A stretch of 26,508 nt of DNA, taken from positions 1 through 26,508 of the forward strand of contig JBIOJB010000034.1 in NCBI GenBank assembly GCA_044450465.1. Direction: 5' to 3'. Positions within the stretch are counted from its first letter, which is position 1, and each line of letters opens with the position of its first letter. The notes beneath the pieces are model-generated. The model was not told the DNA's origin and did not search any database. It saw nothing but the letters and a program-made list of their open reading frames with translations. Shown in pieces: positions 1-7,606 of the stretch. Position numbers and translations under genes: made by a program. This DNA comes from JBIOJB01 sp044450465. Its GTDB lineage: Bacteria > Chloroflexota > Dormibacteria > Dormibacterales > Dormibacteraceae.

Positions 1-435
1 ACCTGGGATGGCGCACCGCTGCCGAGCGCAGTGGGCCTCGCCGTCGTCGACTACATCGTTCGTAACAAGCTCGTCGATCGCGTGCATGACCGCGGGCCTA
101 GGCTTGTCGAGCAGCTCCGCGCGGCGCTGAAGGGTTCGGCCATCGTCGGCGAGGTGCGCGGGCGGGGATTTCTGCTAGGGGTTGAGCTCGTAGATCCGCG
201 CGATGGGAAGTCGTTCATCCCTCACGAGATCGACGCCGCGACCCTGGTCGATGACATGGCCTTCGACCTCGGCTTGCTGGTGTCGTCAACGCACTCGACG
301 CTAGACGGCTTCGCGGGCGACGAGGTGCTGCTTGCGCCGGCCTTCACCAGCACCGACGACGAGCTCGATGAGATGGTCAAGCGATTCAGGGTCACCATCG
401 ACGCGGTCGAAGGTGCGGTCAGGAAGAAGCTGTGA
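1..435 (+). CDS. Class III (PLP-dependent) aminotransferase, C-terminal part
   Basis: The reading frame is open from base 1, so the gene begins upstream of the window and only about 144 C-terminal residues are seen. The visible part carries the small-domain signature of class III (omega) aminotransferases: a helix like AVVDYIVRNKLVDR, then GEVRGRGFLLGVELV, and near the end LLAPAFTSTDDELDEMVKRF. The PLP lysine and cofactor-binding residues lie in the missing part. The family moves an amino group from an omega-amine (GABA, diamines, beta-alanine) to a keto acid in the cytosol. The stop overlaps the GTG of the next gene (GTGA), so the two are translationally coupled. With a gamma-glutamyl ligase and a permease downstream, a PuuE/GabT-like role in amine catabolism is the likeliest reading; substrate is not determined. 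Confidence 0.9.
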   Translation, partial: TWDGAPLPSAVGLAVVDYIVRNKLVDRVHDRGPRLVEQLRAALKGSAIVGEVRGRGFLLGVELVDPRDGKSFIPHEIDAATLVDDMAFDLGLLVSSTHSTLDGFAGDEVLLAPAFTSTDDELDEMVKRFRVTIDAVEGAVRKKL

Positions 436-1787
436 GCACGATCGACGCTGAGGCCAAGACGGCCCATCGCACGGCAACCCAGCCCGAGCCCTTCGCAGCG
501 GCGGGCCCTGGCGAGTACGTCCTGCTAGGGATGCCCGACGTTCACGGAGCGCTCAGAGGCAAGGCGCTGCGTCCCTCTGCCTTCGAGTCGGCGGTCCGCC
601 ACGGCACGGTGATGACCGACCTGCTCCTGGGCCTGGACCCGACCGACACTCCGATCACCGACTACACCGGCTTCGGGATACGGACTGGGGCCGGCGACCT
701 GATAGTCCACCCTGACCCCAGCACGCTCCACGACCTCACATGGCGTCCCGGTTGGAAGGTGTGCCTTGCCACTCCGAGCTGGTCGGACGGCACGCCCTGC
801 GAGCTGGCGACGCGAGAGGTTTTGCGCCGCGTGCTGGAAGGCTTGAGGCACGTCGGATTCGAGGCGGTGGCCGCGGTCGAGTACGAGATCCGGCTGTTCG
901 ATGGCAGCGGACAGCCGCTGTCCTCCGCTTTCAGCTACAGCCTCACCGAGCTTGGCCGATTCGAGGCGTTCATCCGAGCGCTGACCCCGGCTCTCGACGC
1001 GCTTGGGGTCGATCTCACAGCAGTTCACACCGAGGCGGGGCCGGGGCTCTTCGAGCTGAACCTCGGGGCCAGACCTGCCCTCCGCGCGGCCGACGACGCG
1101 GCGCTGACCAAGATGGCCGTCAAGGATCTTTCCGCGTCCATGGGTCTCAAAGCCAGCTTCCTCGCCAAGACGGCACCGGGTGAGGAGGGCTCGAGCGGGC
1201 ATGTCCACCTGTCGTGCTGGAACGACGGGGCGAATGCTTTCAAGGTTTCGGACGCGAAGGCGCCACTGCCCGCCGTGTTCGCCTCGGCGGTGGCGGGTGT
1301 GCTGGAGCACCTTCCGGCAGCGTCGCTGCTGCTGAACCCGACGATTAACAGCTACAAGCGCCTGGTCCCCGGATGGTTTGCTCCCGTCAACGCCACCTGG
1401 GGGCTTGAGAACCGGTCCTGCGCTGTGCGCGCGATCGTCCGAGCCGACCATCCCGAGCTCTGCCGCCTGGAGTGTCGCCGCCCGGGCGCTGACGCCAATC
1501 CCTACCTCGCCATCGCCGCCGTTGCGGCCTCGGTCACCGACGGCATCAAGCGCAAGCTCAAGCCGCCGGCTCCGCTGGTGGGCGATGCCTACGCGCAGAC
1601 CGACGCACCGGGCCTGCCGGGGACGCTGGAAGCCGCAATCGGCGCCTTCGAGGCCGATCAGATTCTCAAGGACGCACTCGGGGCGCAGTTCTGCCCTTAT
1701 TACGTGACCTCGCGCGAGTGGGAGATCAAGGCGTTCCGCGAGACGGTGACCGAGTGGGAGCGCGATCGCTACGGGAGGACCGTGTGA
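432..1787 (+). CDS. Glutamine-synthetase-like gamma-glutamyl-amine ligase (PuuA/GlnA3-type)
   Basis: A 451-residue member of the glutamine synthetase superfamily. The metal and substrate residues of the fold can be followed: E150/E152 (EYE), E201 and E208 (EAGPGLFEL), H257 (GHVHLS), the ATP/phosphate loop NSYKRLVPG (306-314), WGLENR and E347 in LECRRPG, then ANPYLA. The N-terminal beta-grasp segment reads D36-VHG-ALRGK, the D..G..RGK form typical of gamma-glutamylpolyamine and related ligases rather than of housekeeping GlnA. The expected reaction is ATP-dependent coupling of the glutamate gamma-carboxyl to an amine. GTG start in GTGA overlap with the aminotransferase; the stop overlaps the ATG of the next gene (TGATG). 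A short low-complexity leader (residues 1-27) precedes the catalytic fold. True glutamine synthetase activity cannot be excluded but the context argues against it. Confidence 0.88.
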   Translation: MSTIDAEAKTAHRTATQPEPFAAAGPGEYVLLGMPDVHGALRGKALRPSAFESAVRHGTVMTDLLLGLDPTDTPITDYTGFGIRTGAGDLIVHPDPSTLHDLTWRPGWKVCLATPSWSDGTPCELATREVLRRVLEGLRHVGFEAVAAVEYEIRLFDGSGQPLSSAFSYSLTELGRFEAFIRALTPALDALGVDLTAVHTEAGPGLFELNLGARPALRAADDAALTKMAVKDLSASMGLKASFLAKTAPGEEGSSGHVHLSCWNDGANAFKVSDAKAPLPAVFASAVAGVLEHLPAASLLLNPTINSYKRLVPGWFAPVNATWGLENRSCAVRAIVRADHPELCRLECRRPGADANPYLAIAAVAASVTDGIKRKLKPPAPLVGDAYAQTDAPGLPGTLEAAIGAFEADQILKDALGAQFCPYYVTSREWEIKAFRETVTEWERDRYGRTV

Positions 1788-2554
1788 TGGTGGTCTCGGA
1801 GGTCGTGCGGCGGGGCAGCGCGCAGCAGAAGGACAACCTGTGCGGTCCGTTCAACGTGGCCCGAGTCCTCATCGAGTCCGGCGTCTTCGAGTGGGACCAC
1901 GAGCCAATCGACGAGGACCTCATCGCCATGCGGGCCGGCACCGTGCTGCCGGACTCGAACACCACCATCAGCGTCCCGCCCGGAGCCGTGAGCCGGACCG
2001 GATACCGTCACCAGCTGTCGGTCGCGCCTGTGGAGTCCTCAGGCACTTCGGCCGCCTCGCTTGTGATGGCCGTCGAGGTCGCCTCGCGCGGCGCGCTCGC
2101 GTGCGTTCCGATACGCGGCCTGTGGTCGGCCGAGCGGGTGGAGCGCCTGGTGGCCGGCGCGCCCGAGTTTGAGGCGCGTCTTATCGCCAACGTTCGCACC
2201 GGCCGCCTTTGGGGAAGCCGCCCGCCGCTCGACGTCCTGCTGGACGAGCTCGCCGGCAGGCCGGTCCAGGACCCGGCCGCGGACTGGGACGTGGGCCACT
2301 TCGTCGAGCTCGAGATGCTGCTGCGCGGGCCAGAGCGCTCGCTGGTCGTGGTGCGCGACTCGTACCCGTCGCTCGGATGGGAAGGCCGGCACCTGCAGCC
2401 ACCTCGTGTGGTGGCGGCGGCGCTCCTGCGCGGCGACGGCCGCGAGGGCGGTGTGCTCGGTGTCGTGCAGTCGTCCAGGGCCGACGTCCTGATCGCGCAC
2501 GTGAGACAGCTGGGACTCGAGACCGGCGCTTGGAACAACGGAACCAGGAGTTGA
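1787..2554 (+). CDS. Unrecognised protein with papain/C39-like catalytic residues (DUF6885-like?)
   Basis: 255 residues from the ATG that overlaps the previous stop (TGATG); the open frame runs further upstream but only inside the preceding gene. I do not recognise it with certainty; it may belong to the family I recall as DUF6885. Visible signal: Q13 and C19 in QQKDNLCGPF, exactly the six-residue Gln-to-Cys spacing of papain-like and C39 peptidases, with CGPF at the start of a helix. Then H171 in VGHFVELEML and D191 in VVVRDSYPS, the His-(about 20)-Asp order of the same fold. No signal peptide or membrane segment, so cytosolic. It lies between two gamma-glutamyl ligases in one operon, so a plausible role is hydrolysis or transfer of a gamma-glutamyl amide. 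This is inference; a non-catalytic partner protein is the alternative. Its last codons lie in a 17-bp tandem duplication. Confidence 0.75.
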   Translation: MVVSEVVRRGSAQQKDNLCGPFNVARVLIESGVFEWDHEPIDEDLIAMRAGTVLPDSNTTISVPPGAVSRTGYRHQLSVAPVESSGTSAASLVMAVEVASRGALACVPIRGLWSAERVERLVAGAPEFEARLIANVRTGRLWGSRPPLDVLLDELAGRPVQDPAADWDVGHFVELEMLLRGPERSLVVVRDSYPSLGWEGRHLQPPRVVAAALLRGDGREGGVLGVVQSSRADVLIAHVRQLGLETGAWNNGTRS

Positions 2555-2571
2555 ACGGAACCAGGAGTTGA
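2538..2571 (+). repeat. Perfect 17-bp tandem duplication at a gene junction
   Basis: Two identical 17-base copies (acggaaccaggagttga) lie head to tail at 2538-2554 and 2555-2571. The first copy encodes the last residues and TGA stop of the cysteine-hydrolase-like gene. The second is non-coding and provides AGGAG (2563-2567), eight bases before the ATG of the next ligase at 2576. The duplication therefore separates the two genes and gives each copy a Shine-Dalgarno-like AGGAG. Confidence 0.95.
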
Positions 2572-2575
2572 TGGA

Positions 2576-3919
2576 ATGGTGATCGCCGAGGACAAGTCGG
2601 TGTCAATGGAACGGGTCCTCGCGGGCTGGAAGGAGCGGGGCATCCGGAACGTCAGGTTCGAGCTTCCTGACATGCACGGGACGAGCCGCTCCAAGCTCGT
2701 GCCCATCGACCACGTCGCGCATTACTCGAAGGTCGGGCTGAACATGTACGGCGGCGCGGCGGTTCTCGATTCGCGATCGGACGTCGTGCCCGGAACGCTC
2801 TACAACGAAGAGGTCGCGTACGCGGACCAGCTGCTGCGCCCAGACCCGTCTACGGCTGCGGTGGTGCCCTGGGCCGAGGCGACGGCTCGCGTTATCTGCA
2901 GCGCCACGTGGGCTGACGGCCGGCCGCTCGCGGCTTCGCCTCGCCAGGTGTTCGAGCGCGTCCTGGAGCGCTCGCGGGCGCTCGGGTTCGACCTCGTGCT
3001 CGGCATGGAATGCGAGTTCTACCTCCTGGACTCTCAGACGCACGAGCCGCTGTTCGACGGCTATCACATCTTCAACTCGGTGCGGAACACGTGGGTGCCG
3101 GCGGTCGAGCGCATCGTCAATCAGATGCGCGAATTCGGGATCGACATCATCACCGCCAACTGCGAGTACGCGGGCTCGCAGTGGGAGATCAACTACATGC
3201 CTGGCAGGGGCATGGCCGGACCCGACCGCGCATTCAGCTTCAAGAACGGCGTCAAGGAGATCGCACGCCAGGAAGGTCTGCTCGCGTCCTTCATGTCCAA
3301 GCCGTTCGCCGACTCGGCCGGATGCGGCTCGCATGCACACATGAGCCTGGTCCACGTCGATTCCGGCAAGAACGCCATGTCGGAGGACGGTGGCGAGGCC
3401 GGTCTTTCCAAGATCGGGCGCCAGTTCGTGGCCGGCCAGCTCAAGCACGCCGCCTCCATCTACGCACTGCTGGCGCCAACCCTCAACTGCTTCAAGCGCC
3501 GGCGCCGGCACACCTTCAGCCCGACGAACATCTCGTGGGGCACCGAGGACCGAAGCGCCTTCATCAGGGTCAAGGGTGGATCGGTTGAAAGCCGCCACAT
3601 CGAGAACAGGGCACCCTCGGGACTTTCCAACCCCTACCTCGCGGGCGCCGCGCTGCTCGCGAGCGGCATGCTCGGGATCACCGGCAAGCTCGAGCTCGAG
3701 CCTGCCGCGCACCCACCCGCCGAAGAGGACGAGTCGAAGGCGAAGCTGCCGACGAACCTCGAGGAGTCGCTCCAGCTCCTGGAGGCTGACGATCAGATCA
3801 CCGAGCTGCTGGGAGGAGAGTTCGTAAAGGCGTACACCGTCATGCGCCGGTACGAGCTGCAGCGTTTCGCCGACCACGTGACGGACTGGGAACGCCAGGA
3901 GTACCTGGAGATCTACTGA
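2576..3919 (+). CDS. Second glutamine-synthetase-like gamma-glutamyl-amine ligase
   Basis: 447 residues, same superfamily as the gene at 432-1787 but clearly a different subfamily. Catalytic positions: E145/E147 (MECEF), E197 and E204 (CEYAGSQWEINY), H253 (GSHAH), WGTEDR, E343 and R345 (HIENRAPSG), NPYLAG. The substrate-loop region is unusual: where typical members have NSYKRLVPG this one has N304-CFKRRRRHTFSP, keeping K307 and R308 but losing the Pro-Gly. The N-terminal motif is D32-MHG-TSRSK. These differences suggest a distinct amine acceptor. ATG start with AGGAG eight bases upstream, created by the 17-bp duplication. Two divergent ligases in one operon could act on two substrates, on the two ends of a diamine, or as a hetero-oligomer. 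GS-like enzymes of this kind also act on aromatic amines (gamma-glutamylanilide synthase), so polyamine is not the only candidate. Confidence 0.88.
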   Translation: MVIAEDKSVSMERVLAGWKERGIRNVRFELPDMHGTSRSKLVPIDHVAHYSKVGLNMYGGAAVLDSRSDVVPGTLYNEEVAYADQLLRPDPSTAAVVPWAEATARVICSATWADGRPLAASPRQVFERVLERSRALGFDLVLGMECEFYLLDSQTHEPLFDGYHIFNSVRNTWVPAVERIVNQMREFGIDIITANCEYAGSQWEINYMPGRGMAGPDRAFSFKNGVKEIARQEGLLASFMSKPFADSAGCGSHAHMSLVHVDSGKNAMSEDGGEAGLSKIGRQFVAGQLKHAASIYALLAPTLNCFKRRRRHTFSPTNISWGTEDRSAFIRVKGGSVESRHIENRAPSGLSNPYLAGAALLASGMLGITGKLELEPAAHPPAEEDESKAKLPTNLEESLQLLEADDQITELLGGEFVKAYTVMRRYELQRFADHVTDWERQEYLEIY

Positions 3920-3958
3920 CGGCAATCCGTATTCGGAAGCACAGGGAGGGGACGTTTC

Positions 3959-5521
3959 ATGGCTGACAAGGCGGGATCTGGTGGAACGGTCGAAACGATC
4001 GCAATGGCGGACGCGGACGCGTTCGACGTTTCGAAACGGACCGACGTGTCGACGCTGCGCAAGCACGCCGTGGGTTTGCCGGGTGTGCTCTTCCTGACCG
4101 TGACCGGCTCGGCGCCGATCTCGGCGATGCTCTTCAACACGCCGCTCGCCGTCGGATTTGGCAACGGGCTGGGGGCGCCGGCCGCCTTCCTCTTCGCCAC
4201 GGTAATCCTCGTCGTCTTCTCGGTTGGATACGTGGCCATGTCCCGAAAGGTGACCACGGCGGGGGGTTTCTATTCGTACATCAGTCACGGCCTCGGCCGT
4301 GAGCTGGGCCTCGGCACTGGTTTTGCCGCGGTGATCGCGTACTCGGTGTTCGAAGCCTCGCTGGCCGGTGGATTCGCGTTCTTCCTCGGCATCAAGCTGA
4401 GCCAGAACAACATCAACATCCAGTGGCCATGGCTGGCACTCCTGATGGTGGTGCTCATCTCGGTGATCACCTACTTCGATATCAGGATCACGGCCAGGCT
4501 CCTTGGCGTCTTCCTCGTGGGCGAGGTCGTGTTCCTGCTCATCTTCGACGCCGCGATGATCGTGCGCGGCGCCACCACCTCGACGGCGTTCACGGTCGAA
4601 TCACTGAACCCGGTCAAGGCGTTCCAGGGATTCGGCGCCAACGGTCCGCTGGCGGCAGGCTTGGCCGCCATCGGGCTCTTCTTCGCTTTCTGGTCATGGG
4701 TCGGCTTCGAGATGGCGCCGAACTACGGAGAGGAGTCGAAAGACCCGAAGCGGATCGTCCCGCTGGCGATGTACATCTCGGTCATCGGGCTCGGCATCTT
4801 CTACACGCTCACCAGCTGGGCGCCTTTTGCCGGGTATCCGAACCTGGGCGCGGTCATCAACGCCGCTCAGACCAACAGTGGCGGGTTCTATATCGGACCA
4901 GCCCAGCAGTACATCGGGCTCGGAGTTGACCAGGCGTTGAGCATCCTCATTATCACCGGCTCATTCGCTTGCGGCATGGCGTTCCACAACACTGCGGCGC
5001 GCTACTTCTACTCGCTTGGTCGTGAGAAGGTGCTGCCCACGGCGCTGGGCAAGACGCACCCCAAGTACAAGAGCCCCCACATCGCTTCGATTGTTCAATC
5101 CGTAATCGCGGCCGTCATCGTGGTGCTGTTCGCGATCTTCGCCGGTCGCGACAACCCTAACCAGCAGGCCTACCTGGACCTGTACGGATTGATGGCGATC
5201 ATGGGCGTGATCGTGATCCTCGCCGTGCAGGCGATGGTCTCGGTGGCGGTTCTCGTCTACTTCTGGCGTCACCACGGCACCGAGGTGCACTGGTGGAGCA
5301 CGGTGCTCGCACCGATAATCTCTTTTGTCGGGCAGGTCTTCGTGCTGTACCTGCTTTTCACCAACATCGATTTCATTGGCAGCGGGCTGAGCTTCGTGCG
5401 CTGGCTCGGACCGATCGATCTGGCCATCTTCGTGGTCGGCATCGCGCTCGCCTTCTATTTCAAGAGCACCCAACCCGACAAGTACCAGACCCTTGGACGG
5501 CTGATTCACGAAAACCTCTGA
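3959..5521 (+). CDS. APC superfamily amino acid/amine permease
   Basis: 520 residues, about twelve hydrophobic segments after a hydrophilic N-terminus of roughly 40 residues. TM1 region HAVGLPGVLFLTVTGSAPIS is the APC-family unwound-helix substrate site; later the conserved helix-6 region LFFAFWSWVGFEMAPNYGEESKDPKR, with the usual E...KDP(K/R)R turn, is present. The family imports amino acids, polyamines or related amines by proton or sodium coupling, or exchanges them. The gene starts at ATG 3959 with a good GGGAGGGG Shine-Dalgarno, 39 bp after the ligase stop and on the same strand, so it is likely the last gene of the amine-catabolic operon (the role PuuP plays in the Puu pathway). A GC-rich hairpin follows the stop. 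Substrate is not readable from sequence. Confidence 0.93.
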   Translation: MADKAGSGGTVETIAMADADAFDVSKRTDVSTLRKHAVGLPGVLFLTVTGSAPISAMLFNTPLAVGFGNGLGAPAAFLFATVILVVFSVGYVAMSRKVTTAGGFYSYISHGLGRELGLGTGFAAVIAYSVFEASLAGGFAFFLGIKLSQNNINIQWPWLALLMVVLISVITYFDIRITARLLGVFLVGEVVFLLIFDAAMIVRGATTSTAFTVESLNPVKAFQGFGANGPLAAGLAAIGLFFAFWSWVGFEMAPNYGEESKDPKRIVPLAMYISVIGLGIFYTLTSWAPFAGYPNLGAVINAAQTNSGGFYIGPAQQYIGLGVDQALSILIITGSFACGMAFHNTAARYFYSLGREKVLPTALGKTHPKYKSPHIASIVQSVIAAVIVVLFAIFAGRDNPNQQAYLDLYGLMAIMGVIVILAVQAMVSVAVLVYFWRHHGTEVHWWSTVLAPIISFVGQVFVLYLLFTNIDFIGSGLSFVRWLGPIDLAIFVVGIALAFYFKSTQPDKYQTLGRLIHENL

Positions 5522-5542
5522 CCGTCTGAACGTGCCATCTGA

Positions 5543-5571
5543 GGCTGCCGGCGGAATGCCCGCCGGCAGCC
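5543..5571 (+). terminator. Strong hairpin downstream of the permease (terminator-like, no T-tract)
   Basis: A perfect 12-bp GC-rich stem (5543-5554 with 5560-5571, core GCTGCCGGCGG) and a 5-base loop begins 21 bp after the permease stop. There is no run of T after it, so it may terminate with Rho or protect the 3' end of the operon mRNA rather than act as a classical intrinsic terminator. Confidence 0.55.
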
Positions 5572-5728
5572 AACCGGCAACTGGTCGACTCCAGCTTGCC
5601 GACCTCGCCCGGTGGTTGGATTCCTGGCTCTGCATGGTGGGAGAGCGGTGCTGCATCAGCCGCTCGTGGGATGCAGCAGACCGGACGCTGAACCGGCCCG
5701 AACCTCACACCTGATTCCAAGCGGGTTC
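5572..5728. other. Intergenic stretch with a second hairpin
   Basis: No credible gene is seen between the permease and the exported protein. A short rightward open frame at 5532-5714 lacks coding features and runs through the hairpins. The stretch contains a 9-bp perfect inverted repeat, TGCTGCATC at 5649-5657 and GATGCAGCA at 5670-5678, with a 12-base loop. Its function is unknown; an untranslated leader of the next gene is one possibility. Confidence 0.4.
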
Positions 5729-5750
5729 TGAGCTTCGCCCGCGAAGCTCA
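5729..5750 (+). promoter_or_regulatory. Palindrome directly before a start codon
   Basis: TGAGCTTCGC (5729-5738) is followed two bases later by its exact reverse complement (5741-5750), four bases before the ATG at 5755. In RNA this is a tight hairpin covering the whole Shine-Dalgarno window; in DNA it is a dyad suited to an operator. No Shine-Dalgarno is visible outside it. Confidence 0.55.
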
Positions 5751-5754
5751 GCTC

Positions 5755-6090
5755 ATGAACAAGACCCGCACCCTCGTTTTCGCGTCCGCCATCGCCGGGG
5801 CGATGGTCTTCGGCGGCGTGCTGGGAGCCACCGCGCTCGCCCATTCGCCTCTAACCGCGGCGTCGGCAGCTTCTTCCGCCTCGCCCAGCCCAGGGGCGTT
5901 CAAGTCCAACGAGGACCCGACCCACGAGAAGGCAGAGTCGGCCGCGCAGGAGACCGCCGAGAATAATGGGACCTTCCATCCGGGCGGCCCGGGAGGCCCG
6001 GGTGCCCACGGAGCCCCCAACGAGAACGCCACACATGAGGCGGGCGAGAGCGCGACCCGCGAAGCCGCGGAGAACTCGCCAACCCACTAG
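5755..6090 (+). CDS. Small exported protein with two charged repeats
   Basis: 111 residues. The N-terminus is a clear Sec signal peptide: MNKTRT, a hydrophobic core (residues 7-24) and a probable cleavage after A29 (ALA|H). The mature part is low-complexity and hydrophilic, with two 19-residue imperfect repeats at 52-70 and 89-107 that share the pattern NE..THE..ESA..E.AEN (12 of 19 positions identical). They are separated by a Gly/Pro/His-rich linker (HPGGPGGPGAHG). The repeats look like short amphipathic acidic helices with a conserved His, so metal or cell-wall interaction is possible, but no family is recognised. It stands alone, preceded by a hairpin and followed by 86 bp without a feature. 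Confidence 0.72.
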   Translation: MNKTRTLVFASAIAGAMVFGGVLGATALAHSPLTAASAASSASPSPGAFKSNEDPTHEKAESAAQETAENNGTFHPGGPGGPGAHGAPNENATHEAGESATREAAENSPTH

Positions 6091-6176
6091 CGGCTCGCTG
6101 ACACCAACCCTGGCCGAAAGCAGCGGAACGGCGCGGGCCGCTCCACTGCTCCCCAGGACTACGCAAAATATCGACC

Positions 6177-6812
6177 GTGGCCAAGACGCGCGTCTACATC
6201 GAGGCCGGCGCCAAGCGGTGCTTCGCGAGCGCTGCCGACTGGCCGGGCTGGTGCCGCTCCGGCAAGAGCGAGCAGGCCGCGCTCGAATCCCTCGCCGCTT
6301 ACGCGCCTCGCTACGCCCCGGTGGCGAACCTTGCGCGCCTCTCGCTGCCGGCGCAGGCAACGGACTTTGAGGTCGCGGAGCGGTTGGTGGGAAATGCAAC
6401 CACCGACTTCGGCGCGCCCGGTATACGCGCCAGGGCCGAGAAGCGGCCCCAGAGCGCTAACCGCGCCGAGCGCATGCGCTCACTGGTCGTCGCGTGTTGG
6501 GAATACCTCGATCGGGTGCGGGCGAAGGCCCCAGCGGAGCTCCGCAAGGGTCCGCGGGGCGGGGGTCGAGACCGGGACAAGATGTTCGAGCACGTCCTCG
6601 GCGCGGAGATCGAGTACGCCAAAGGTATTGGCCGGCGCCTGAAGCAGCCTTCGTGGTCGGATGGGCCCGCGGTGCGCGCTTTTCGCAAAGCGCTTCTTGA
6701 CGGCCTGGCAAATCCCTTGCCAGAGGCAAGGTGGCCGGTCCCGTACGCGGCGCGGAGAATCGCGTGGCACGCTCTCGACCATGCTTGGGAGATCGAGGAC
6801 CGCTCCAGTTGA
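6177..6812 (+). CDS. DinB-like protein with HicB-like N-terminal segment
   Basis: 211 residues from a GTG. The C-terminal half looks like the DinB/YfiT four-helix fold: H139 in MFEHVLGAE and the HxxxH pair H198/H202 in RIAWHALDHAWEIEDR would form the usual three-His metal site. The first 50 residues (VYIEAGAKRCFASAADWPGW, then a SGKSEQAALESL stretch) resemble the HicB partial RNase-H-like fold, where F.a...d.PG....G.t.eEAl is typical. DinB-family enzymes are metal-dependent, often thiol-linked transferases or of unknown role. A -10-like CAAAAT (6164-6169) ends seven bases before the GTG and there is no Shine-Dalgarno, suggesting a leaderless transcript. It is 38 bp ahead of the LmbE-type deacetylase, so the two may be co-transcribed. 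The DinB call is moderately sure; the HicB resemblance is weaker. Confidence 0.72.
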   Translation: MAKTRVYIEAGAKRCFASAADWPGWCRSGKSEQAALESLAAYAPRYAPVANLARLSLPAQATDFEVAERLVGNATTDFGAPGIRARAEKRPQSANRAERMRSLVVACWEYLDRVRAKAPAELRKGPRGGGRDRDKMFEHVLGAEIEYAKGIGRRLKQPSWSDGPAVRAFRKALLDGLANPLPEARWPVPYAARRIAWHALDHAWEIEDRSS

Positions 6813-6850
6813 CGGCTCGGTGATAGCAGCTCGGCGGATTCGTTAGCGGC

Positions 6851-7606
6851 GTGGCCAACCCCAGCGCGCTGCTTGTCGTGATGGCGCATCCCGACGACGA
6901 GTCCATGGATTGCGGCGGGATCATCGTCCGGCACACGCGCGCAGGGGTCAAGACGCATCTCATTTGCGCAACCTATGGGGAGGCCGGCTGGACCGGCAAG
7001 CCCCCCGGGGCGAGGCGGGAAGACCTGGCCGAGAGGCGAGCGGGCGAGCTCGAGCAGGCGGCGCATGCCCTCGGCCTCGCCCGTGTCGACCTGTGGGATT
7101 ACCCGGACGGTAGCGTCGCCGTGTCCGATCGGCAGGAGATCACCGTGCGGATCTGGGAGGAGATTTCCAGGCTCCGCCCCCGGGCGGTGGTCAGTTGGGG
7201 TCCCGACGGTGGCGACGGTCACCAGGACCACGTCGCGATTGGTGCGTGCACCGACGCCGCCGTCGCTGCGATGGCCGAAGGCGACCGGCCGGCGCTGTAC
7301 CACGTGGCGGTGGATGAGAAGCTCGCCGGCTTCTACCGCGACGCCGTCCGGCTTGGCGGCGGCGGCACGCAGCCGCAGTTGATCCCTCAGGATCGGGTCG
7401 ACGTGGTCATCGAGCTGCAGCCCGACGAGGTGATGATGAAACTGCGGGCCATCGACTGCCACCAGAGCCAGCTCGAGGACTGGCGGATCGCGATTCGAAA
7501 ACATCCCACCCTGATGAGGACCGGTTACGGGCGTGAGCCCTACATCGCAGTCTTCACGCGGTTCAAAGTCCTGACCCGGCGCGGATTGCTCGGCGAGTTC
7601 GGCTGA
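6851..7606 (+). CDS. PIG-L/LmbE family zinc deacetylase
   Basis: 251 residues. The hallmark motif AHPDDE is at 12-17 and the second metal motif GDGHQDH at 121-127; H13, D16 and H127 are the expected zinc ligands and D15 the general base. The family removes acetyl groups from N-acetylglucosamine-type sugars, including MshB and BshB in mycothiol and bacillithiol synthesis, and many members have unknown substrates. Cytosolic, no signal peptide. GTG start; the frame could not start much earlier without running into the previous gene. It follows the DinB-like gene by 38 bp. DinB-fold enzymes and LmbE deacetylases both occur in low-molecular-weight thiol metabolism, which makes the pairing suggestive but not proven. 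Confidence 0.92.
   Translation: MANPSALLVVMAHPDDESMDCGGIIVRHTRAGVKTHLICATYGEAGWTGKPPGARREDLAERRAGELEQAAHALGLARVDLWDYPDGSVAVSDRQEITVRIWEEISRLRPRAVVSWGPDGGDGHQDHVAIGACTDAAVAAMAEGDRPALYHVAVDEKLAGFYRDAVRLGGGGTQPQLIPQDRVDVVIELQPDEVMMKLRAIDCHQSQLEDWRIAIRKHPTLMRTGYGREPYIAVFTRFKVLTRRGLLGEFG

Noticed and set aside
2603..4288. 561-residue leftward open frame opposite the second ligase and permease start
   Set aside because: High-GC antisense shadow: composition rich in Arg, His and Val, no domain, and it covers two well-supported genes.
5532..5714. Possible 60-residue gene after the permease
   Set aside because: It runs through two hairpins, has no ribosome-binding site and no recognisable features.
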